NCBI GenBank assembly: GCA_002118135.1
Contig: BDIU01000358.1
Coordinates: 62,001 to 126,000, forward strand
Origin: Trebouxia sp. TZW2008
Taxonomy: Eukaryota > Chlorophyta > Trebouxiophyceae > Trebouxiales > Trebouxiaceae
Length of the DNA stretch: 64,000 nt
Reading direction: 5' to 3'
The position numbers and the translations under genes were made by a program. Positions 35,142-45,501 of this stretch are shown here, piece by piece (within the stretch, counting starts at the first letter, position 1; every line of letters begins with the position of its first letter). The notes under the pieces are model-generated. The model did not search any database. It had not been told where the DNA came from and saw nothing but the letters and a program-made list of their open reading frames with translations.

Positions 35142-35730
35142 TGACCGGAAGTTGCGCAGCAAGCTGCAATATTGGTATTCCTTCACATCATCGCATCAGC
35201 AATGACGAGCTGCGCACAACGACGACTGCTGACCCTCGCAGACCTAACAACACGCTCTACATGCACGGAAAATGCTGCTTGCTGTTGAGGACCGCTCTGG
35301 CCTTCGCATCATGCTGGTCGTTTGCTTCAAGCCCTGCACAGTCTTATTTCTATGGATCGCGAGCAGAGCGCACAGTTTCGTGAGCGAAGCTGACTACCAA
35401 CTCCACTGTGTTGACTACACAATTACTGAAGCGACATATATACATAGTTGCACGCCAGAGCGTATCCAGCGGCACGTCCTTGTAGGCGCTGCTTGAGCAT
35501 CACGACTCGTTGACTCTCGTTTGTGCGCTCCTCCCGTAGCCTCTGCACCTGATCTGTATATACAAGCTCGAGCTCCCCGCGATCACAGACACGCACGAAC
35601 TCCGCTCGGCGAACGCTTGGCCTCTTTTGTCGCCCCGAACATGCTTCAGATGAGCTAGACGGCATGAGTACTCAGCCAAAATGACCGTTCGAGCAGTCCG
35701 TCAGCACCGCAGTCACACGCAGCTGTGAGT
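35142..35730. promoter_or_regulatory. Divergent promoter region, helicase / chorismate lyase
   Basis: About 590 bases between two head-to-head start codons, with clearly more CpG than either gene body. It contains the unassigned 80-codon frame at 35423-35665 on minus. No TATA-like element is obvious to me. Confidence 0.5.
35423..35665 (-). CDS. possible small hypothetical protein or 5' exon (80 codons)
   Basis: An uninterrupted reading frame starts with ATG at 35665 and lies inside the CpG-rich interval between the divergent helicase and chorismate-lyase genes. The translation is charged and probably helical (Arg/Glu-rich stretch with QRLREER and VVMLKQRLQG), then turns into a non-conserved tail before the stop. 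I do not recognise a family. It could be a short gene, an upstream non-canonical exon of the helicase, or a chance frame in GC-rich promoter DNA. Its start is only 65 bases from the opposing lyase start. Evidence is reading-frame length and composition only. Confidence 0.25.
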   Translation of the reverse strand: MPSSSSEACSGRQKRPSVRRAEFVRVCDRGELELVYTDQVQRLREERTNESQRVVMLKQRLQGRAAGYALACNYVYMSLQ

Positions 35731-37801
35731 ATGCTTCACGCGCCCACCGCCAGTCATGGGCGCATGGCATGCTTTGGCACCCGACCTTGTGCTGATAGGC
35801 TAGCTGGCATACAGCCGCACGCCAAACAAGCTGCCAGCGCAAGGCATCAACCCCTGCCTACTCCCACAGCAACAGCCTCTCTGAGGCATCAGCACGTTAT
35901 GTCAGTGACAGCAGAGCCTCCTGCACCAGCTGCATCACAGGTCCCATCCAACTGGCATGAGCCTTTGTCCACAATACTTTGGCAGGTATGTTACGTCACG
36001 CGCAATCAGCTTTTACATCAGCATCACACTCAAGGCCTAGCTCATACTGAGAGCAAAGTGCGCTGTCAGGGCAGTGAGTCTGAGGCTAAAAGACGGCTTC
36101 CTGCAGACATGTCGCCTCCATGGAAGGTAGGCCGCAAGTATCTTGGCTGAGATTACCCATTCTGGCAAAGCAGCATATGTCCTATGTCAAACACTTCCCT
36201 GCGTACAATGCAAGCTGATGCTCTGCAGGTTATGCTGCTAAGTGATGGTTCTGTCACAAGGCACCTTCAGCTGCTCACAGACCTCCCAGTGCAAGTGGTG
36301 AGCAGCGCAGGTGCATCACAGCATCTGTGCATGCCAATGTGCATACAAAGCTGTCTTGCTACTCTAATGCATGCGTATAAAGACAACTTCTTCAGCTGCT
36401 CCTGAATGCTTAGTGCCATGTGATACCATCTAAGACATAGCGTGTCCCCTTGATGCTTTTGCACTTGGTGATATATGCATAAATGTGGTGCAGGACTGCT
36501 TTGAGATGCGGTGTGTAGGCAGCTCCACAGATGGACTGCCACCAGGAGTAGAAGCAATTCCCGGGCCCAGGACACAACGTCAGGTGCTGATCACTTCTCC
36601 ACACTATCATAACATGTGCGCTCTTTTTGCGCAACATGATTGTTTGGGGGTGTTTCACTATGTCATAAACTGCCTGAGTTTCATGGACATGTAGTCATTG
36701 CCTCTGTGTGGCACATGCGATCAGCCTTGTTGGCTGGCTAAAGCATGTAAAAATACTCTCTCTCTCTCTGAACGCCCCATCTACCAGGATGGCTGGAGCA
36801 CAGCTTCTGTCTTATGCTGTACAAACCTCCTCTGCTCAAGCACATTGAGTAATTTTCCATGTGAATGCTTGCGGCCTACTTTGCTGACGCCACGCTGATG
36901 CTGTTGGCCTTGCTCCTGCAGGCAAATGTCTTGCCATGCATGAAGCAGCTTGGAGCTCAAACTTTGCATCCTTGCTAATCATAAGCAATGCAAAATGTCC
37001 AGCAATACTGAGGCGCGGCAGAGAGGTATTACATAAGGCTTCCTAGCATTGTACAGGTGTTGTTGCGGTTGCCAGATGCTGAAAAGGGCAGCAAGCAAGC
37101 CATGGTGTATGCTTGCTCCTGGTGGGATGCTGCGCATGTCTCAGAGTACCTGAAGGATTCCAGCCGCCCAATCTGGGAGAGCCTCAGTCAGGGCAGGACT
37201 GAACTGTACAGAGATATTCAGCAAGTGTACTGCGGCCACTCTGACTACCTTGCAGAGTGAGTCATTTGCAGTGCAGACTTGAACTGTGATGCTTTCCCTA
37301 TGCTGACTGCTATGCTGGCTGAGCTTTTGTCAACATTGCTGACATTTGTCGTGTTTGGCCTGAACAGCACTCTTGTGCATTTTTTCATTCAACTTTGAAC
37401 CAATAGCGCACTAGCATGCAGAGGGTCTCTGCACAACACATGTCCATCTGTGCATCACTTGTGCACATTGCATAGACAACAGTCAAGCTGAAGCAGTTTG
37501 AGCAGTTTGGCTCGAAGCTGGGCAGGCCTTGTTCTAGAGACTACGTGACTTGACCGTTCAATGATGATTGCGTGGAACAGATCTTTTAAACTGCATTCTG
37601 AAAGCAATGTCAGCTTTGGCTGACCTGCCAACTCAATCCTTGTTTGCTTGCTGCAGGGCTTTTCAAGCTGAAGGTCCCTTCTGGGGCAGGCATTATGTAT
37701 TTTGGCACAATGGCAAGCCTTTGACGCTCATCTACGAGGTATTTAGCACAGCACTTGAGCAGTACTTGGGACCATGCGGACGCCAGCATAAGTGGTTGTG
37801 A
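35731..37801 (+). CDS. chorismate lyase-like protein (Ycf21/DUF98 type), probably plastid-targeted
   Basis: Six exons: 35731-35985, 36070-36126, 36229-36297, 36494-36583, 37057-37256 and 37657-37801. They give 271 aa with consistent phases (0,0,0,0,2). The first about 70 residues are rich in Ala, Pro, Ser, His and Arg without acidic residues, which fits a chloroplast transit peptide. The body carries the cyanobacterial chorismate lyase/Ycf21 signature in order: LLSDGSVTRHLQLLTDLPV, the PGPRTQRQ segment, SWWDAAHVSEYL, RPIWESLSQGRTELYRDI, YCGHSDYL, GPFWGRHYVFWHNGKPLTLI and YEVFSTALEQYLG. In cyanobacteria this family converts chorismate to 4-hydroxybenzoate plus pyruvate for quinone synthesis. 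Substrate and location here are inference. The gene is divergent from the DHX35-like helicase. The exact start is uncertain, but 35731 is the first suitable in-frame ATG. Confidence 0.85.
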
Positions 37802-38837
37802 GCTCATCAGAAAACGTGTGACGCGACGCTCCACTACAACACATGCTGCAGGACAAATGACGAGTGACTTCTTGACAGCTGATGTGATTTGGCATTCTGA
37901 CACTTTTCACAGGAGCATCCGCTGCAATGCAGCATGATGAGTTCTACGATTTGAGCCCTGGCCTCGATAAACTCAACAACACTAAATAAAACCCTGCAGC
38001 ATTGCTGCTTTTCATGCAGCACGAACTCAGTATTAAGGTCTAGGCTGAAGCTGGTTCAACAAACAGCTGTGTTGCAGCTTTACATACACAACATAAGTGT
38101 GCCAACGATATGGTCCTGATCAGCATGCCCTCAAGTGAGCTCAAGAATCTCTCCAGGAATGACAATGTTCCTTCAGTGCATCAATTTGCCGAGCATGTAC
38201 TTCGGAAGCACAGTGTCAAAGTCGTTTGAGATCCATAAGTCACTTGGGCATGAGAGTATCTGCGACACCACTCACATCTAAGCTGATGCATATGCCGCAA
38301 AACCTCGCACAGAATATAGTGGTCAAAGTCGATTTTGCTGAAGCTGCTGCATCTGTATCAAGCTGAGTTCTGACTGAGTGTCAAAGTCGTTTGGTGCAAG
38401 CATTTGTCATGGCAGTTATGAGCCTCAATTCACCCGTAACAACCTCTGCAAACAAGGTAGTGCGGTCTTGTCCGCGTGTCCAGTCGCTTACAAGGTCACC
38501 TTGCACATGTGGTACAACTGGAGGAAGCACTGGTACGAATGGGCCATCCTCTGTCAAGAAGCTTTCATTGCTAATCTGCATGCATGCAATCTGAAAGGAC
38601 TTCTGCCTGTTCATCGGTAATGCGCACATGAAGTGTGGCTTCGATGAATGTCTTGGCGGCACATTGTCACAGTGCCAGCAGCAGCACGCTGCGCACAATA
38701 GCTTTAGACTGAACAAGAAGACTTGCAGCGCTAGCCCTCAACATGATCCTCCTGGAGAAGACTTGTGCCAAGGTTAAACGTTTCCAAGTCAGCAATTTTA
38801 TGTGCAGCACCAATGGAGGATCAGCTTTGATGCTGTG
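37802..38837. other. Convergent intergenic region, lyase / DEG9
   Basis: About 1 kb between two stop codons. It holds both 3' UTRs. An AATAAA-like word is at about 37985. A short direct repeat AGTGTCAAAGTCGTTTG occurs at about 38212 and 38378. Frames within it look like chance. Confidence 0.5.
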
Positions 38838-41800
38838 CTAGCTGGCTGTAGGTACATCTGCTGTCTGTATTCCATTAGTCTCTGGCAGTAGGTCTGCTGA
38901 ACGGTCCTTAGGTATGCAGTGAACTGTCATGATGTCCTTTGTAGCCGCATGTGCAGCGGTCCTGTCCAGGATCACAGTCTGCAAGCGTACACAAAACAGT
39001 GAAAACACCAAAGAGAAGGCTTTGCTCTGTGAGCTGCTGTTGACTGGTAGTTGAAGCTCCCTGCACAAATGCGCGGCCAATGTGCACATGTAGCACTCCT
39101 CATGGAGACAAGGAAGCTTGCTTGAAGACATCTGCTACATAATGATTGCATTGCATTCGTACAAAGTAAACAATTGCTGGATGGCGTTTGCACAATGTTC
39201 CCAGCCTACCTGATCATATTCCAGATCAAATCTGAGGTACTCATCCTGACAGCTTTCTATCTGTTTAGTGAGGTCTGAGAGGTTCCTGACTGGCTTGGCA
39301 TTGACTTGGCGCACTTGGGTGTTCACAATTTCCTCATACCCAATGTTGATCTCAGACGCCAAGACCTGTGCATACAACAAGATGTAAGCAACCTGCTTCT
39401 TGATGCACATTACGCAGCAGGTGTATGTCCCTGCTTGTGAGCAGTCGAGTGTGTGAGCGTTTGCGTTGATGGATGGGCGGGAAGGTGGGCCGGGGTTGGG
39501 GTGGCGTGAGTGGGGTCCTGGAGGAGTCAGGTTGCGGGTGAACGAGTGAGTGAGGAAGCGAGTCAGTCAATGGGCAAGAAACAAGGCAGATGCATCAGCA
39601 GATGCGTACATGAATGAAGGCATGGCACTCACTTGACTGAGCACAACCACTTGCTGGTCAGGCTGTTGCGCCATGTGGTGCATCATGCTGTCCAACAGCT
39701 TCACAGGTGCATCAAAATCATAGTCCTTGCCATACTCGCTCCGTAGATATGGCACACTCACCTGCACTTGCAACCAAGACCTGTTATCATAAATTTCACA
39801 AAGAGTACAAGTAGAGTGGCAGACAATATACCTGACCCAAAACTAAACTGGCAAGTCTCAAACTCAACTGCTACAAAGTGCCATACAGTGCTACAAAAAA
39901 GCCCAACAGGGTTGAAAGTGTGCCCACTTGACAAACATAGGGCCAGCAGCTGAAGTATCACACAGCAAATGTAGCCACAGACATTGCACAAAGGCCCAAG
40001 GCAACAGACCTGACCAAACCTGTGGCCAAAAATGATGAAGTCTCACACACAGCTGCTGAATGTAAGCCCAAAGCATTTTCACCGGCAATAGATCTGACCA
40101 AAATGCAGGCCAGCAATGATGAAGAATGCTATGCAAGTATTAGCCACTGACATCACAGGAAACACCAAGAAAGCACACCTGACCAAAGACAAGGCCAGCA
40201 ATGATGAAGTAGGAGGGGGGTCGCCCCTTAGTGTGCACTGGAATCAGGCGCACCGGCTGTGCCAGCTTTACAGTCATGCTCTTCACCTGGCCCCCACTCA
40301 GCACTCTCAAATGAGCCTGCGTGACAGCCAAATGGGTCTCTGTGACAGTGAATGTGTCAGGCTCCTATGTTTCAGCTGTCCCTATAGACCTGCCAGGATC
40401 AGGCCCACCGGCTGCACCAGCTTCACCACCCATGCTCCCTACCTGATCTTGACTCGACACACTCACATGTGTCTAGATAATAATTGGGCTCATGTCTTGC
40501 GCAAGCAATCAGTCAGAAGAAATGTGGTGGCCAGACTTGTGACATGATGATCATCGCAGGGCTGCATGCTTTGTGCCAAAGTTTTTGTCCCTCTTATTGT
40601 CTCTCTTATTTCTCCTTATTTCTCCTTACTTATCCCTTTTAAGTAAAGATTTATGATGGCCGGGAGCCATCAGGTTGGCATCTTTGCTTTCAGCATGATG
40701 ACCGCCTCAAGGCTCTGTTGCTTGTGCAAACATTTCTCAGGACACATTTCAGACTTTCAGTTGTTGACGGCTTTCATTCTTCATGATAGAAGTACAGCAT
40801 CTATATGACCAGTTTGCTTGTTGCAGAATCATTGTTTTCCAAAAGCTTTGATGTCTGTCGCTACCGATCTCATCAACTGCATTTTTGCCCTTGTCAAAGT
40901 CACTGTCTGGCCAAATACTCAATCCAGGCCAAGTGCCAATGTGGGTGCAACATCTAGACTGAGGATATTGTTATGCTGCGTCTGCTCCGTGAAGACAAAG
41001 CCGGCCCCGCTTGAGACTCATCAATGTTCGTATACAACCTCACACAAGGGTTGCAGAATGCTCTTGTCAGCTAAGACCCGGACTGCAAGTTGTAGAACAT
41101 GTGCAGAGGCTTCAAATGCTTTGATGCTGTCCACGATGGAGACAAATACTGTCATCGAGCATTGCGATTCTCACCTCTTCATTTGAGTACTTCTTGGACA
41201 CCAAATAGTTGAAGCTGATCCTTTCGCCGCTTCTGAAGGGCACAGTGCCATCATTTGCAATGTCAACGCCATCAAAGCTGAGCACAATGTCACCCTTCTT
41301 GAGGATTTTGTTGACTGGGGCTGTTGGCTCAATGCGTCTGATGAGGACGCCCTTCTGATCATTCTGCACAATCACATCAGCACTGTTCAATGCATTCAAT
41401 CATGCTCTTCTGAAAACGCCGTTCCAATCAGTGTGTAAGACCACACTGCCAGAGTGCATCAGCCTTGGCATTGTCAACGCCATCAAAGCTGAGCACAATG
41501 TTATCCTTCTTCAGTGACCTATTGACTGGGGCTGTAGGCTCGATGCGTCTGATGAGGACACCCTTCTGATCATTCTGCACAATCACATCAGCACATTTCA
41601 ATGCATCCAATCATGCTCTTCTGAGATTGCCGTTCCAATCAGTGTGTAAGACCACACAAGTGCATCAGTCTTGGAAATGACTGCGCCATCTAAGCTGCGC
41701 AATGTCAAACTTCTTCAGGGACTTGTTGCCTGGAGCTGTTCGCTGAATGCGTCTGATGAGGACACCCTTCTGATCAGTGTGCACAGCCAGATCAGCACCA

Positions 41801-44800
41801 GCCTTGATGCTGCAGACAGGTCGAGAGTCCAACAAGTGGCAATGCCTACTTTAGCAAGGCTGAGCGCAATGGCCATCTCCTTGAGAGACTTGTTGACTGG
41901 AGCTGTTGGCTCAATGTGTCTGATCAGAATGCCCTTCTGACCAGTTTGCATATGCACATAGATACATTACAGTGCATTCAATGTGACCAGCCTTCTGTCA
42001 GTCTGCACGTTTAGATCAGCACCAGCCTTGATGCTGCAGACAGTTTGTAGACTTCAGCGATTGGCAGTATCTACTCTAGCAAAGCTGAGAGCAATGTCTC
42101 CTTTCTTGAGGGGCTTGTTGATTGGGGATGTTGGCTCAACGCATCTGATGAGGATGCCCTTCTGATCCATTTGTCACTCGACGTCAAGGGCTGAGAAGCC
42201 CATTGCGTACATAGACATTGACAAAATGCTCAGGGCAAGATCTATACCTGCATGCTAAGGGCTTTCCATCTTCTGCCATTTAATGCCAAGAGCCGGAAAG
42301 GCTGTGTAATGCCCATTGCGCTTATAGTCACTGATGAAATACGCAAGGCAAAAATTTTCCTACCTGCATGCCGAGGGCTTTGCGCATGAAGGGGCTTTCC
42401 ATCTTCTGCCATTCAATGCCGAGGGCTGGGAAGGCTGTGTAATGCCCATTGCGCTCATAGTCATTGATGAAATGCTCAATGACTGGCGTGGGTATCACAT
42501 AGCCAATATTCTCTGCGTCTTCATGCTGTATACGCACAACAGAATGTCAGCATCTTGTGCTTAGCAAGCAAATGACTTGCTACGGGTCTGCCGACGAGAA
42601 TTCAAGAACTTTGAATCGCAGTCATAGTGGGCACTAGGTGTCATGCATCTGAGCTGGCAACAACAGTGCGACTTGTGCATTCTGTTTCACCAAGCCAGAC
42701 TTGACAGTCTGCCCACATTAGTTGCTGATGCATGTAATGACAACGGACGCTTGGCCTACAGTAGAGTGGCAGGTGCCAAGTCTAGCTCGTAGCCTGAACT
42801 ATTAGGCGCAGCAACTCTTGAGACGCTTTCTGTTCTGTATCAAGAGCAGCACGAAGGGATGACCTGACTCTTGCATGTGGCCTCATGTATCAGATGCAGC
42901 AAGTTTTATACATTTTTTGTTGCCACAAAACAGCTGGAGCAAAAGCAAGTGCTTAAGCCAAAGCAAGAAGTGAATTGACTGTGCATGTGATGTGACCTGT
43001 CAGGTGCAGCAAGCTTGAGACATTTTCTGTCACCAGCAAGCAGCAAGGGAGAAACAGCTGATTGGTAAATGTTACGCAAGGGATGGCCAAGTTTTGCTTG
43101 TGGCTTTACCTTGAGGGACTGAAAGGCAATACCCACACATTCCCCTTGATTGTTGAAAGCTGGCCCTCCACTGTTGCCACTGTTGATCGCAGCGTCAATC
43201 TGTATGCCCAGTAGCTCTGCTGCTCCATGCACATAGGAGGTGACTTCTATTCTTGACACGACACCACTGGTGACTGACATGGTGTCTCCTCCAATTGGGA
43301 AGCTGCAGTGCAAAACACAATATGCAATGCCCTTCTTCCGTGCCAGGCAACTTTTGAGGCTCATCAATAGTGTGCAGGGAACCAGGAGTTCACAGGCTCT
43401 GCATGTTGAAGGCATGCCTTGCCAAACGGAAGCTGCATCTTTGCCTGGCATTTCTCTGAAGCTTTATTGTTTGCTGAGCAATGCAACAGGCTTGTCTGCC
43501 GCGTTTTGTTCCACTGCACAGCTTCAGGATGGTCGACCAGCTTGTGCAGGGCTAAGCATGTGAAGCAGTCTCTGTCCAATCTCTGATGTGATTGCTCTGG
43601 TGCGTGCATGTGAGGGTTGTGCAGGGCTAAGCATATGCAGCAGTGTCTGTCAATCTCTGATGTAACTGCTGTGACGCAAGCATGTGAGGTATAAGAGAGC
43701 TTATACAGTGGTTCTCAGCATGTTTTGTGAAGCTTACCCAATGACAGTCACAGAGTCTTGTAAGCGGGGAAGGGAGCCAAATTTGACAGGATCCACACCT
43801 TGCCAGAAGGCAGCATCTTCCACAGTCAGCATTGCTGCAAGAAAATAAGCGCTTTGTGAGCGCACGCATCAGCACCTTGTGACTGCACTTGGTGTTGAAA
43901 GCAGCATTGCTGAGATGTATGCTACTTGAAGCAGGATGAGAATACGATGATTTCAGAACACCTACCTATGTCACACTCGGTGCCGACAGACAGGACTTGC
44001 GCAACATACTTTGTGTCTGACCCACGTCGCCTTACTTTGACCTGCATCCATCATGACAATAGGTACATTTCATGAATATGCCAACATGCTCTACACTTGA
44101 TGCAAGCATGCCAGCAGGCAGCAACAACACAGTCAGCGTCTGGCAATTAGATTGGTTCTGAGGTTGACGCAAGCATGCTAGCAGGCGGCAACAGCACAGG
44201 CAGTGCCCGCTTGTTGAGTTGGTCCAAGAGCATAACATCCTTTCAGCAGCTCAGTTCAGATGCTGGACAAGCATACCTGTGTGTGGTGATCCACGCAGTG
44301 TGCATTGGTGAGGATGCGTTTGCCAGCGGCTATGAAACCACTGGAGGTGCTGCTATACTGCCTTTTGCGCTGCCATGGCAGTGAGAAGTTTGGCTCTGAA
44401 TGTGTGCAAAAAATCTGCAGCACCATGGATTGCTGCTGTCAATTTGACCTGCCATGCTTTGCTGTCCAGTGTGATGATGTTTGCAAGGCACAGAGCGATT
44501 GGGGCCATTTCTTAAGATTAGCACATAAACGCACACCTTGACAACACACTCCATCAGCTTCTCCCCACTGCTCCTGCCACCTTCGACGCCATCTGTCAGC
44601 ATGTCGTCTGCAGCCTCAAGGTTTTGTGGTCCATTATGGTCCTTGCTGCCAACAGACGGCTCATTCCCATTTCTTGCTCTACGTTTACGTTGTTGCATTC
44701 CGTCTTCAGCTGTAGCTTCATCTGCAATAAGCCAGATGGCAGAGCTTTTGAGGAAGTTTCTGTAACTTAGGACACATATGCAGTAAGTCCTGCTACTTAC

Positions 44801-45051
44801 CTGCAGGGGCTTCTCTTGGCCGCCTTCTGGTGCCCTGTTGCGATGCCAACACTTCAGCGACGTTGTTGTCACTTGCAGGCGCTCCGGAAGTATCCGCCTG
44901 CACCCAAGGAATCAGTATGCTGTGAACGTGCGGTCGCGACACCTGAAACTGCCGTTAACAATGACAGCGAACAACCATGCACCTTGGAAGGCGATGCAGG
45001 AGTCTGTTCCGGCACCGCATCGGCCTGTCTGGTCCGGCGTTTGGGCGCCAT
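38838..45051 (-). CDS. DEG9: DEG9-like serine protease (Deg/HtrA, nuclear type)
   Basis: Thirteen exons fit with no phase conflict: 45051-44983, 44897-44801, 44721-44537, 44414-44277, 44041-43966, 43834-43738, 43302-43110, 42525-42364, 41363-41175, 40316-40179, 39761-39633, 39365-39210 and 38978-38838. They give 589 aa, against about 592 in Arabidopsis DEG9. The trypsin-like triad is His156 (TNAHCVDHH), Asp187 (GTECDIA) and Ser265 ([10 protein letters not shown]). The PDZ region includes [32 protein letters not shown] and [14 protein letters not shown], then [20 protein letters not shown] and [12 protein letters not shown]. Basic clusters near the N-terminus (PKRR, TRRRPRE, RKRRAR) fit nuclear or nucleolar targeting as in plants. 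An ATP-independent protease/chaperone role is known for the family. Introns around exons 8, 9 and 10 are packed with decayed copies of those exons' edges. Convergent with the lyase gene and divergent from the bZIP gene. Confidence 0.96.
39925..40450. repeat. DEG9 exon 10 flanked by copies of both edges
   Basis: On the donor side, four units about 80 to 90 bases apart share the plus-strand core CTGACCAAAR then GGCCAGCAATGATGAAG (about 40176, 40090, 40008 and 39928); the first belongs to the exon. On the acceptor side, about 50 bases at 40241-40292 recur at about 40397-40445 (CACCGGCTGYRCCAGCTT). Confidence 0.8.
40575..40700. repeat. Pyrimidine-rich block and hairpin in DEG9 intron 9
   Basis: The plus strand holds a run rich in CTCTTATT/CTCCTTATT units (about 40590-40640), then TTTTAAGTAAAGATTTATGA, then a perfect 6-bp stem GATGGC-CGGGA-GCCATC at 40655-40671. 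The composition is unlike the surrounding intron. It may be a transposon remnant, but no coding part or terminal repeat is visible. Confidence 0.4.
41175..42175. repeat. Five copies of the DEG9 PDZ exon start
   Basis: The functional exon is 41363-41175 (minus), opening [16 protein letters not shown]. Diverged copies of its first about 100 bases plus upstream intron lie at about 41580-41466, 41775-41670, 41950-41865 and 42170-42065. They read [35 protein letters not shown] (frame partly lost), [20 protein letters not shown] and [20 protein letters not shown]. Shared intron words GTGTAAGACCACAC and AATGCATYCAATCATGCTCT lie between units. Confidence 0.9.
42185..42525. repeat. Three copies of the DEG9 exon 8 end
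   Basis: The true exon end (to 42364, minus) encodes [21 protein letters not shown] second copy at about 42345-42245 keeps the same reading through the ALGI segment but lacks about 15 bases near its end and still has a candidate donor. A third, short remnant is at about 42240-42190. They sit immediately upstream (plus sense) of the PDZ exon copies. Confidence 0.8.
43555..43690. repeat. About 70-base tandem duplication in DEG9 intron 6
   Basis: Two units in a row each contain GTGCAGGGCTAAGCAT, AGCAGTSTCTGTC, ATCTCTGATGT and GCATGTGAGG in the same order. Neither contains recognised coding sequence. Confidence 0.75.
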
Positions 45052-45501
45052 CTATTTGCGGAAAGCTCGTCTGATCAATCAAGGCTCGACAATAGGGACT
45101 GTCGATCGCTCCGACACGCGACGTGCGCGATCTCCTGTTGAAAAATTTGTCGAATACACAATTGCCGCGCGGACCTTGCGTCAGCTCTTGCCTTTTGATC
45201 TGCCAGCAAGTATGGAGGTGTGGTGCTGGCGTTTCGGCGTCCCAAATCGTGCAAGCGTTTTCAATAGCAGGCGTTTCACCTTTGTTGACACATTTGTCAT
45301 CGTTTACGCCTCAAGCTTGGACTTCTTGCTGTGATCATCTTTAGTAGCGATAGCGATAGACAAAGACGCTGGGTCGAAAGCCGTCGAGGCTTCCAGCGAT
45401 TAGCGGGTGCCTGCCCAACCTCATTTCAGATCAACGTTTCAATATACCGGCGCAAGTTGCGATCTGGGCTTTGCAGCTGTGACCTGCCTGAGCGCTACAG
45501 C
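45052..45501. promoter_or_regulatory. Divergent promoter region, DEG9 / bZIP
   Basis: 450 bases between head-to-head starts and the strongest CpG-rich stretch in the window (about 44860-45850 including first exons). A shared promoter is inferred. Confidence 0.55.

Noticed and set aside
38381..38716. 111-codon minus-strand frame between the lyase and DEG9 genes
   Set aside because: No recognisable family, lies in a convergent 3' region and shares short direct repeats with its surroundings; likely non-coding.
41428..42175. Additional real PDZ domains in DEG9
   Set aside because: The extra copies contain stops or frame losses and stop short of the conserved domain end; the 13-exon model without them matches the family length.
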